This document shows positions 51,178 to 58,767 of a stretch of 64,000 bases of DNA, piece by piece (position 1 is the stretch's first letter; each line of letters starts with the position of its first letter). Both the position numbers and the translations under genes were made by a program. Source of the DNA: JAKZVK01 sp965248255. GTDB lineage: Bacteria > Acidobacteriota > Terriglobia > Bryobacterales > UBA6623. The stretch covers positions 558,001 through 622,000 of the forward strand of contig CBDFIW010000001.1 in assembly GCA_965248255.1 (NCBI GenBank), written 5' to 3'. The notes beneath the pieces are model-generated. The model was not told the DNA's origin. It searched no databases and saw only the letters and a program-made list of their open reading frames with translations.

Positions 51178-52185
51178 ATGAACGTCTTCGAACTCACGCG
51201 CGCGATGGTCGACATCAACTCGGTGACGCCGAACGAGCTGGAGATGGGCCGGTTTCTCTACGACTATCTAAAACCGCTTGCCGAGAAACACGACGGTCGA
51301 ATCGAGTATATCGACGTCGAGAAAGACCGCCGGGACGTGTTTGTACGCTGGGGCGATCCGGAGATCGTGCTCTCGACGCACATGGACACGGTCCCGCCTT
51401 TCATCCCGTCGAAAGAAGACGACGAGTTCATCTGGGGCCGCGCGGCCTGCGACACCAAAGGCATCGGCGCCTCCATGATCAAAGCCGTTGAAGCACTGCT
51501 CGATGAAGGTGTCCGCAACTTGGGGCTGCTGTTCGTCGTCGGCGAGGAGATCGACGGCATCGGTGCCCACACGGCCAACCGCAATCCCCCCGGCTCGAAG
51601 TACTTGATCAACGGCGAACCGACCGAAAACAAGCTGGCGGTCGGCTCGAAAGGGAACCTGCGCGTCGAGATCGAAGCGCACGGCAAGATGGCGCACTCGG
51701 CTTACGAAGAGTTGGGCGACTCGGCCATCAACAAGCTGCTCGACAACCTACAAAAACTGCGCGACCTCAAGCTCCCGGACGACCCGGTCCTAGGCGATAG
51801 CACTTGCAGTATCGGCCTGATCTCGGGCGGACGCGCGGCCAACGTGATCTCAGACCACGCTAGCGCCACGGCGGTGATCCGAGTCGTTTCGGACATGGGC
51901 GAAGTCATGAGTATGGTCCGCGACGCGCTCGACGACCGCGTGACAGTCACCATGCCGGTCCAAGCACCTGCCGTTCGCATGAAGTCGGTACCGGGCTTTG
52001 AAACCTGCACTGTCAAGTACACGACCGACATCCCGAAGCTCACCAACTGGGGCGAGCCGTTGCTCATCGGTCCCGGCTCGATCCACGTGGCGCATACGGC
52101 TGAAGAGCGCGTACCCAAGAAGCAACTGACCGAGGCGGTCGAACTCTACCGCAACCTGGTCAAGCAACTCCAGACGACAAACTAA
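51178..52185 (+). CDS. M20-family metallopeptidase/deacylase (DapE/ArgE/LysK-like)
   Basis: 335 residues from ATG 51178. Zinc-enzyme motifs: IVLSTHMDTVPPF (first His/Asp), WGRAACDTKGIGASMIKAV (bridging Asp), LLFVVGEEIDGIGA (catalytic Glu pair) and a lid/dimer domain with KGNLRVEIEAHGKMAHSAYE and SIGLISGGRAANVISDHA. GPGSIHVAHTAEERVPKKQL is the C-terminal metal His. Members deacylate N-acyl amino acids, including N-succinyl-diaminopimelate. The next gene, asd, acts in the same aspartate-to-lysine pathway 45 bp downstream, which supports a lysine/diaminopimelate role, but substrate cannot be fixed from sequence. Confidence 0.9.
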   Translation: MNVFELTRAMVDINSVTPNELEMGRFLYDYLKPLAEKHDGRIEYIDVEKDRRDVFVRWGDPEIVLSTHMDTVPPFIPSKEDDEFIWGRAACDTKGIGASMIKAVEALLDEGVRNLGLLFVVGEEIDGIGAHTANRNPPGSKYLINGEPTENKLAVGSKGNLRVEIEAHGKMAHSAYEELGDSAINKLLDNLQKLRDLKLPDDPVLGDSTCSIGLISGGRAANVISDHASATAVIRVVSDMGEVMSMVRDALDDRVTVTMPVQAPAVRMKSVPGFETCTVKYTTDIPKLTNWGEPLLIGPGSIHVAHTAEERVPKKQLTEAVELYRNLVKQLQTTN

Positions 52186-52230
52186 GCTCAAGGAAGTCTC
52201 CGGCGCTCTCTGCCGGAGGAGAATGCTGTT

Positions 52231-53286
52231 ATGGAACGACGAATCGAAGTAGGCATCCTGGGCGCGACCGGCATGGTTGGCCAGCAGTTCATCAGCTTCT
52301 TGCAGGGACATCCCTGGTTTGACGTGGCCTGGCTCGGCGCCAGCGAACGTAGTGCCGGCAAGACGTATCTTGACGCGGCCAATTGGACGCTCGACGGTGC
52401 CGTCCCCGAGTCGATCGCCAAGCAGACGGTTCACCAGGCCAAACCCATCAAAGGCAACGCGCCCAAGCTGATGTTCTCCGCGATGGATGCCTCGGTCGCC
52501 GGCGACATCGAGAAGGCTTTCGCGGGCGCGGGCCATTTTGTGGTGTCGAACTCGCGCAACCACCGCATGGATCCCGACGTGCCGCTGCTCATCCCCGAGG
52601 TCAACGCCGGCCATCTCGCCGTGATTCCGACGCAGCGTAAGAACCGCGGCTGGAGCGGCGCGATCGTGACCAACCCGAACTGCTCGACCATCACGATGGC
52701 CCTGGGAATAGCGCCGTTGAAGCCCTTCGGGATCACGAAGATTCTCGTGACAACGATGCAGGCGATTTCCGGAGCAGGTTACCCCGGCATGCCATCGATG
52801 GACATCGTGGGCAATGTAGTCCCGTTCATCGCTAACGAGGAAGAAAAGATGGAGAGCGAGACGCTGAAGATTCTCGGCGACTTTGCCGGCGATACGATCG
52901 ACAATCTGCCGGCGAAGGTCAGCGCCCACTGTAACCGCGTGGCCGTCGTGGACGGGCACACCGTAGCCGTTTCAATCGAGCTGAACAAAAAACCAGGCGT
53001 CGAGAAACTACTCGAGGCGCTTGCCTCCTACCGCGGCATCCCCCAAGAGAAGCAACTGCCCAGCGCCCCGAAGCAGCCGGTGCATGTCCTCGATGAGGAA
53101 AACCGTCCGCAGCCGCGCAAGGACGCCATGTTGGAGGGCGGCATGGCGGTGTCGGTGGGGCGCGTCCGTGAATGCCGGATTCTCGACTACAAGATGGTCA
53201 TCCTCGGCCACAACACGATTCGTGGAGCCGCCGGTGCGGCCGTACTGAACGCCGAGCTGCTCCTCGATCAAGGGCTGCTGGACTAA
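52231..53286 (+). CDS. asd: Aspartate-semialdehyde dehydrogenase
   Basis: 351 residues. Asd reduces aspartyl-phosphate to aspartate semialdehyde, the branch point to lysine/diaminopimelate, threonine and methionine. NADP-binding VGILGATGMVGQQFI (5-19), the catalytic Cys in IVTNPNCSTITMALGI (about 150) and ISGAGYPGMPSMDIVGNVVPFIANEEEKMESET mark it. The sequence is of the archaeal/fungal-like type rather than the E. coli type. GGAGGAG precedes the ATG. Likely co-transcribed with the M20 deacylase. Confidence 0.96.
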   Translation: MERRIEVGILGATGMVGQQFISFLQGHPWFDVAWLGASERSAGKTYLDAANWTLDGAVPESIAKQTVHQAKPIKGNAPKLMFSAMDASVAGDIEKAFAGAGHFVVSNSRNHRMDPDVPLLIPEVNAGHLAVIPTQRKNRGWSGAIVTNPNCSTITMALGIAPLKPFGITKILVTTMQAISGAGYPGMPSMDIVGNVVPFIANEEEKMESETLKILGDFAGDTIDNLPAKVSAHCNRVAVVDGHTVAVSIELNKKPGVEKLLEALASYRGIPQEKQLPSAPKQPVHVLDEENRPQPRKDAMLEGGMAVSVGRVRECRILDYKMVILGHNTIRGAAGAAVLNAELLLDQGLLD

Positions 53287-53693
53287 GTAAGGCGAAAAAC
53301 GAAGCAACCGAGCCGTGACCGTCAGTACCTATGGAGTGAAATCCTTGCCACGCGCGGCAGGAAATTTCAGAAGCCCGAACAGAGGCGCCGGTGTGAACCC
53401 GCGCGCTCCCTCAAAGGCGAACCTTCGTACGGTCCGTCATAAAGACCCTGTTTGGTTCCGGCTCGTCCGGGTCAGGGAGCGGTCCGGCACAAACCCTAAC
53501 GCGCCGCCAGCTTCTCTAGACCCCACCCGCCTCACACAAAACGAGTACGGGACTCCCCGAACAAGGATTCCAAACCTTCGATCCGATCCCCACATGGCGT
53601 AAGGCTCCAGCCTTGCCGAGAACCGATTCCTCGGTTCTCACGAGAGCAAGCGAGGACAGAATATGCCGGTTCGGAGACCGAGGAACTGAACAA
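53287..53693. other. Noncoding region between convergent asd and waaF
   Basis: No credible gene. It contains the third REP-like copy and, right after it, a perfect 9-bp stem GAGAACCGA-TTCC-TCGGTTCTC (53618-53639). Open frames here are Arg/Pro/Asn-rich without ribosome sites. The hairpins may help terminate the convergent transcripts. Confidence 0.6.
53591..53620. repeat. REP-like palindromic repeat, copy 3
   Basis: CACATGGCGTAAGGCTCCAG followed by CCTTGCCGAG; the core AAGGCT-CC-AGCCTT is a perfect hairpin. Same opening and TTGCCG ending as the copy at 51050. Confidence 0.55.
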
Positions 53694-54728
53694 TCAGGCA
53701 GCCCCCTCCCGCAGCACCAACCCCGCTTCCTCCACAACCCGCCCCACTTCAACCCGAGTCATACACCGGTGGTCGATCGGACAATCGCGCAACAAGCACG
53801 GACTACAATCCACCGGTTCCCGCACAACCCGCACCGAACTCGATACGGGCCCCGTGGCCGTCTCATCGGTCGGGCCGAAAACCGCCACCGTGGGTACGCC
53901 TAATGCTGCCGCGACATGCATCGCGCCCGAGTCATTGGTGAGGAAGACTCGGCACGCCGCCACCAGGTCGATGAACTCGGCCAGGGTCGTTTGGCCGGCC
54001 AGGTTTTCGGCCTCAGAGCCGATGTCCTCGGCCACCGCCGAGCACAGGTCGGCTTCCGACGGTGAGCCAAACAGTGCCACTCCGGCGTCGAGGCGCTCGG
54101 CCAGCAACCGCCCGGCTTCCGCGAAGCGCTCAGGGGACCACTGTTTGGCACGGCTGTTGGCGGCACCCGGGCTGATGCCGACCCAGCGTTTACTCTGGAA
54201 GCCGCGATCCCGCCAGTAGGCCCGGCCGCCCTCCGCAGCCTCGTCCGCACAATCGAGCCGAATCTCCCTGCTCTCGGGCAGGCGATCGATCAGCCCCGCG
54301 CGTTGCAGCATCTCGAGGTAGTAAAACCTCTCGTGCTTCTCGATCTCGCCCGGACGCGGCACAGGGACCGCCCGGGTGAGCAGTGGGCCGCGGCCATCAC
54401 GGGAATAGCCGATCCGCTCAGGGATGCCCGCCAGCCAGGCAAGCAGTGCGGCATCGAAAGCATTCTGCAACAGGATGGCGCGGTCGAATCTCTCCTGCCG
54501 TAGTTCGGTGGCTAGACGCCATTTACCCAAGAGGCCGGCATGCCGTCCCTTGTTTTCATAAAGCAGAATGCGGCCGCAGAAATCTTCACGGCGGTAGAGG
54601 TCGGCCACCCAGGGGCGCGCAAGGAGCACGATCTCCCAGTTCGCGTGCGCACGGCGAATCTCCTGCAACGCGGGGATCGAAATCACAGCGTCACCCAACC
54701 AGTTGGTGACGCGAACGAGCAGTTTCAT
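53694..54728 (-). CDS. waaF: ADP-heptose--LPS heptosyltransferase II
   Basis: 344 residues, GT9 family. The enzyme adds heptose to the LPS inner core at the cytoplasmic face of the inner membrane. VRVTNWLGDAVISIPALQEIRR (N-terminal acceptor site), FDRAILLQNAFDAALLAWLAGIPERIGYSRDGRGPLLTRAV, GISPGAANSRAKQWSPERFAEAG (donor phosphate loop) and TNDSGAMHVAAALGVPTVAVFGPTDE are diagnostic. The following KDO transferase/kinase gene is upstream in the same direction with a 132-bp gap, so lipid A and core genes are clustered. Confidence 0.95.
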   Translation of the reverse strand: MKLLVRVTNWLGDAVISIPALQEIRRAHANWEIVLLARPWVADLYRREDFCGRILLYENKGRHAGLLGKWRLATELRQERFDRAILLQNAFDAALLAWLAGIPERIGYSRDGRGPLLTRAVPVPRPGEIEKHERFYYLEMLQRAGLIDRLPESREIRLDCADEAAEGGRAYWRDRGFQSKRWVGISPGAANSRAKQWSPERFAEAGRLLAERLDAGVALFGSPSEADLCSAVAEDIGSEAENLAGQTTLAEFIDLVAACRVFLTNDSGAMHVAAALGVPTVAVFGPTDETATGPVSSSVRVVREPVDCSPCLLRDCPIDHRCMTRVEVGRVVEEAGLVLREGAA

Positions 54729-54860
54729 GCCAGCGTCAGAGCCGCACCCGGGAGGGTACGGGAACAGGTCGGCTTACTGTGTCATTCTTCACAGCCCGTG
54801 AGAGTGCGGGCGGGGCTGCGGATTTGCCACCGCGGCTCAGTTGCCAAATCACCGTACTCT

Positions 54861-57290
54861 TCACTGGGTATAGGAAAGCTCGGCCACTACGGCTCGCTTC
54901 GGTGAGCCGTCCCGCCGCGCCCCGATCCTGCGTTCGATCTCCTGTAGGAGTTCTTCGGCTTCGTCCACCTCCGGCTCGATACGCAGCCAGTAAAGGGCTT
55001 CCATCAACTTGTCTGTTCGAGCATCACCGGCGAGCTGCCGGAGGTTCATCAGATCCTTCTCGGTGGTCACCAGGACCTCGGCCTCGTGCTGCCGCGCCGC
55101 ACGCAGGATGCGGATGATGTCGGACGGCACATAGCGGTGGTGGTCGGGAAACGTGAGGCACGGGACCGACGCCCCGCCGAGCTCGGACAGAGGGCGCCGA
55201 AAGACGTCCGGGTTGCCGAGCCCGCAGAACCCAAGCAACCGTTTCCCACGGAGTTCGTCGGGGGAGATCTCCGTTCCCGTTTTCACCTCGACCGCGGCGA
55301 CAACCCGATGACGCGAACGCAGGATGGGTGCACTCGGATTCAACTGCCTGAGACCATTCTCGAGTTTGTCGTAACTTCGGCCCGTATCCGTGCGTGTGAG
55401 CACGATGGCGTCGGCGCGCAGCGCACCGGTCACCGATTCACGGAGCCGTCCTAGCGGCATCACGTCGCCCCGAACCAAGGGACGAGTGACATCGACCAAC
55501 AACACGTTGAAGTCGCGCTGGAGCTGAAGATGCTGGAAGCCGTCATCCATGATCAGGACGTCTAGCGGGCGGCGTCTCTCAAGTTCCAAACCGGCTCGAT
55601 AGCGGTCCGCACCAACGGCGACAGGCGCCTCCACCCCCTGCCTTTCGAAGTGCCGAAGCAGCAATTGCACCTCGTCCCCGGTCTCGCTCAGCGGCGGGTT
55701 CGTGCCGGGCTCGACGAGAGTCACCGGGCGGTTCGACGTACGGCCATACCCGCGCGTCAGCACCCCGACGTGGTAACCGCGGTCGAGCAGACGCTGGGCC
55801 AGCCAAGCCACGAGAGGCGTCTTGCCCACACCGCCGGCCGTCAGGTTGCCGATGCAAAGGGTAAAAGCGTTGAGCCGCCCGGTTCGCAGCAATCCCCGCC
55901 GGTACAAGGCCAAGCGCGCCCGCGCGGCACTCCCCCAAGCCAACGCGGGCAGGCCTAGCAATGCGTAGGCCGCGACACTGGGCACGTCTCGGGGAAGCGC
56001 TTGGCTATAGAGCCGATCGGCGACTTCTATGGCTTTCGTCGTCGCCCCCCGCTGTGACTGGGCGACCTGGCGGCCGCGTTCACCGATGGTCGCCGCGGTT
56101 GCGGGGTCGTCCAGCAGTTGCTCGAATTGCGCGGCTAGCCGGTCCGCACCCTCCACCTGCACCAAGCCCTCGACGGCAACCAGTTGCTCGGTAATCGCCC
56201 GAAAGTTTTGCATCGTGGGACCCACGACCACGGGACGCCCCGACAGCGCCGGTTCGAGAACGTTGTGGCCGCCCCAGCCGTTCAACGAACCTCCGACGAA
56301 CACAAGGTCAGCCAAGGGATAGAGCGAAGAAAGCTCGCCAAGCGAATCGAGCAGCAGCACCCCCGGCAGTTCGAGCTCCGCGGCTCCGTTTCCTCCCAAC
56401 TCCGAACGACGCCGGTAGTGGACGCCCGACTGGTCGAGCCGTTCGGCAACCTCATCAAAACGTTCCGGATGCCGGGGCGCCAAGACAAGCAGGGCCTGCC
56501 TTTGGCGACCGGCAAGCGCCCGAAACGCCTCAATCACCGGCTGTTCCTCGTTTTCCCGGGTGCTCCCGGCAACGAGGATCGGTTTGGGCTCGACATGGCC
56601 CAACAGGTCCCGCAGATCCTGCGGCAGGGCAGCTTCCTTCGGCTCGAAGTCGTACTTGAGATTGCCCCCAGCCTGCACGCGGTCCGATGGCGCCCCGATC
56701 GCCACCAGCCTCTCGGCATCGACGTTCGACTGCGCCAGAATTGCGTCCACGTGTCGCAGCACCCTTGCAAAGAAAAACCGAAACCGCCGATAGCTGCTGA
56801 GGGACTGATCGGAAATCCGTGCGTTGACCATCATCAACCCAGCGCCCGACCGCTTGACCTGCCGAAAGAGATTCGGCCAGATCTCGGTCTCGGCGACGAT
56901 CACAACGCGCGGCTTCAGCCGGGCGATCACGCTCCGAACTGCGAACGGCAGGTCGAGCGGAGCATAGAAGATCCCGTCGACCACGCCGGAGAGTTTCTCA
57001 TCTGCCAGTCGACGGCCGGTGGCAGTGGCGGTGGACACGAAAACCGGCGACGAGGGGAAGCGCCGGTTCAGCGCCCGAACAAGCTGCGTGCACGAAAGCA
57101 CTTCCCCAACCGAAACCGCGTGTAACCAGATTGACTGCGAACCAGTCTGATGAAATGAGCGCGGCAACCGGCCGAAACGCTGTGGTAGGCTGCTCCAGGG
57201 CTGTCCCTTAAGGCGGGTCCGCAGCAGATAATAGGGCAGACCGACGGCCGCGACGAACGCCAGCAGCACATTGTAGGCGAAGTATGTCAA
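54861..57290 (-). CDS. waaA-lpxK: Fused KDO transferase (WaaA/KdtA) and lipid A 4'-kinase (LpxK)
   Basis: 809 residues in one frame. Residues 1-430 are WaaA: membrane anchor TYFAYNVLLAFVAAVGLPYYLL, IWLHAVSVGEVLSCTQLV, VIVAETEIWPNLFRQVKRSG (catalytic Glu), and DLVFVGGSLNGWGGHNVLEP, where the usual form is GGHN.LEP. From about 440 it is LpxK: Walker A GNLTAGGVGKTPLVAWLAQR (481-500), DEVQLLLRHF, VLIMDDGFQHLQLQRD and FPDHHRYVPSDI. LpxK phosphorylates tetraacyldisaccharide at 4' before WaaA adds KDO, so the two enzymes are consecutive steps. There is no stop or start between the parts. Both halves keep their key motifs. Confidence 0.95.
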   Translation of the reverse strand: MTYFAYNVLLAFVAAVGLPYYLLRTRLKGQPWSSLPQRFGRLPRSFHQTGSQSIWLHAVSVGEVLSCTQLVRALNRRFPSSPVFVSTATATGRRLADEKLSGVVDGIFYAPLDLPFAVRSVIARLKPRVVIVAETEIWPNLFRQVKRSGAGLMMVNARISDQSLSSYRRFRFFFARVLRHVDAILAQSNVDAERLVAIGAPSDRVQAGGNLKYDFEPKEAALPQDLRDLLGHVEPKPILVAGSTRENEEQPVIEAFRALAGRQRQALLVLAPRHPERFDEVAERLDQSGVHYRRRSELGGNGAAELELPGVLLLDSLGELSSLYPLADLVFVGGSLNGWGGHNVLEPALSGRPVVVGPTMQNFRAITEQLVAVEGLVQVEGADRLAAQFEQLLDDPATAATIGERGRQVAQSQRGATTKAIEVADRLYSQALPRDVPSVAAYALLGLPALAWGSAARARLALYRRGLLRTGRLNAFTLCIGNLTAGGVGKTPLVAWLAQRLLDRGYHVGVLTRGYGRTSNRPVTLVEPGTNPPLSETGDEVQLLLRHFERQGVEAPVAVGADRYRAGLELERRRPLDVLIMDDGFQHLQLQRDFNVLLVDVTRPLVRGDVMPLGRLRESVTGALRADAIVLTRTDTGRSYDKLENGLRQLNPSAPILRSRHRVVAAVEVKTGTEISPDELRGKRLLGFCGLGNPDVFRRPLSELGGASVPCLTFPDHHRYVPSDIIRILRAARQHEAEVLVTTEKDLMNLRQLAGDARTDKLMEALYWLRIEPEVDEAEELLQEIERRIGARRDGSPKRAVVAELSYTQ

Positions 57291-57961
57291 TCCAAACCCA
57301 TCCCATTATCGCAAGAGGTTTTCTCCCGCGCGCCGCTCTCCTGACTGCGGTGACGAGCTTGTGCTCGCTCGGCCTAACGGACGTCTGGGCCGCTGGGGAG
57401 CGCACCTTCCGTGTCTATCCGGCCAAGGACTACCCAGCGCGTCAGGGCGAGAAGAACGTCACCGCTGCGGTCAAGCCCTATGTGGACGAGAGAGAAGTCA
57501 AGCAGGCGTTCGGCAAAGCTAAGCCTCTTAAGTACGGCTTCGTGCCGGTGTTGGTGGTGATCACCAATGACAGCGACGACGCCTATGACCTCAAGGATCT
57601 CAAGGTTCGGTTTGTGACGTCGGATCGCGAGGGGCTCGACCCCATGTCGGCCGAAGATCTGAAGTATTTCCAACCGAACTCACAACCCAAAGACCGGCCC
57701 CGCTACATCCCGCCCTTGCCCGGCTTGAACAAGCCCCGAGTGAAGAAGGGACCATTGGCGAAGTCTTCCATCACCGAGCGCGAGTTCAAGGCGCCGGTGA
57801 TCGCTCCCCACAGTTCGGTGAGCGGCTTCTTCTACTACGGTACGGGCACCCAGCCCGACCCGATCCCAGGCGCGGCGATCTATTTGTCAGGAATCCGCAA
57901 TCTGAGGACCGGTCAAGAGTTGTTCTACTTCGAGATCCCGCTCGACCCCTACGGACGATAG
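57284..57961 (+). CDS. Secreted hypothetical protein, divergent from waaA-lpxK
   Basis: 225 residues. Its ATG overlaps the start of waaA-lpxK on the opposite strand by seven bases. A hydrophobic segment (AALLTAVTSLCSLGLTDVWAA, about 17-37) serves as signal peptide. The rest is a beta-rich domain with VPVLVVITNDSDDAYDLKDLKVRFVTSDREGLDP, an internal proline-rich stretch (PRYIPPLPGLNKPRVKKG) and VIAPHSSVSGFFYYGTG. I recall similar acidobacterial hypothetical proteins but no function. The overlap implies coupled control of the divergent promoters. Confidence 0.72.
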   Translation: MSIQTHPIIARGFLPRAALLTAVTSLCSLGLTDVWAAGERTFRVYPAKDYPARQGEKNVTAAVKPYVDEREVKQAFGKAKPLKYGFVPVLVVITNDSDDAYDLKDLKVRFVTSDREGLDPMSAEDLKYFQPNSQPKDRPRYIPPLPGLNKPRVKKGPLAKSSITEREFKAPVIAPHSSVSGFFYYGTGTQPDPIPGAAIYLSGIRNLRTGQELFYFEIPLDPYGR

Positions 57962-58080
57962 CCCGCGGCCGACGGTCCAGCGGCTGTATCCTTCCCGCTA
58001 GAGCAACGAGTGTTGCATCCGAAAAGGCGCCCTGCGTCGGCGACCGACAATGCGGCCCTTGTGCAGGAAAGTGGGAATCC

Positions 58081-58305
58081 CTAGCCGAACGCCGCGCCGT
58101 CATCCGAAACAGACACGGGTAGGGAATACCGGGTGGGCAGCGGTCCCGGTGTCACCGGGGCAACCGGCTGGGAGCGTAGAAACTCGTAGTGATCTCGCTG
58201 CGCCCGTTGAATAATCGCGCGCTCGGCCAGGATCACGCCCCAGAGCAGCAACACCAGCATGCTGATGACCGCAAGGCCGCGATTCGTGATGGCGAAGAGT
58301 TTCAT
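58081..58305 (-). CDS. Small single-span membrane protein
   Basis: 74 residues. One hydrophobic helix (LAVISMLVLLLWGVILAERAII, about 11-32) and a soluble tail with QRDHYEFLRSQPVAPVTPG. No family recognised. Charge before the helix (KLFAITNRG) suggests the N-terminus is inside. The ORF is short but its hydrophobic layout and isolation from other genes make it plausible. Confidence 0.5.
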   Translation of the reverse strand: MKLFAITNRGLAVISMLVLLLWGVILAERAIIQRAQRDHYEFLRSQPVAPVTPGPLPTRYSLPVSVSDDGAAFG

Positions 58306-58767
58306 GTCTATCTGGACGTGGATAACAGCAATCCGATAGCCAAAACTGTCCGGGCCTCTCTATCTGCTTGATTCGCTGCACCCTCAATAGTAGATACGCA
58401 GAACGGGGCCGAATGGTGCATAGAATTTACATCCCCTCCCGTTCCGGTGTGTAGTTTTTACGCACCCGCCGCATGTCATCGCGAAAGCGCCGTCCGGGAA
58501 CTGTCGGCTCGGGACGACACTTTCTGATAGCTTCGACTTACACTGTCCAGCGCCGCGAAACGGTCAACGGTACCACTCTTGGGGTCGCGGCTGGGTGGTG
58601 GATCTCGGCCACCCTACGGTCGAATTCATTCACTGGCAGCACAGCCTACCAGTAAGGAACCCGCCGGACACCAGTTAGTTTCGAGCAGCCGGATATCTCT
58701 GGTGAGGTGTGTTTTTGCACTTGCTCAAGGGCCGCGGGTACCCCACTCGTGGATACACTGGAGGGTC
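58306..58767. other. Intergenic region before the large propeller gene, nothing recognised
   Basis: About 460 bp. An in-frame extension of the next gene starts at 58579 but its residues are low-complexity Ser/Arg. No RNA gene, terminator or repeat was identified. Confidence 0.45.

Noticed and set aside
53315..53602. 95-residue plus-strand open frame after asd
   Set aside because: Arg/Asn/Pro-rich, no ribosome site, overlaps the REP-like repeat region.
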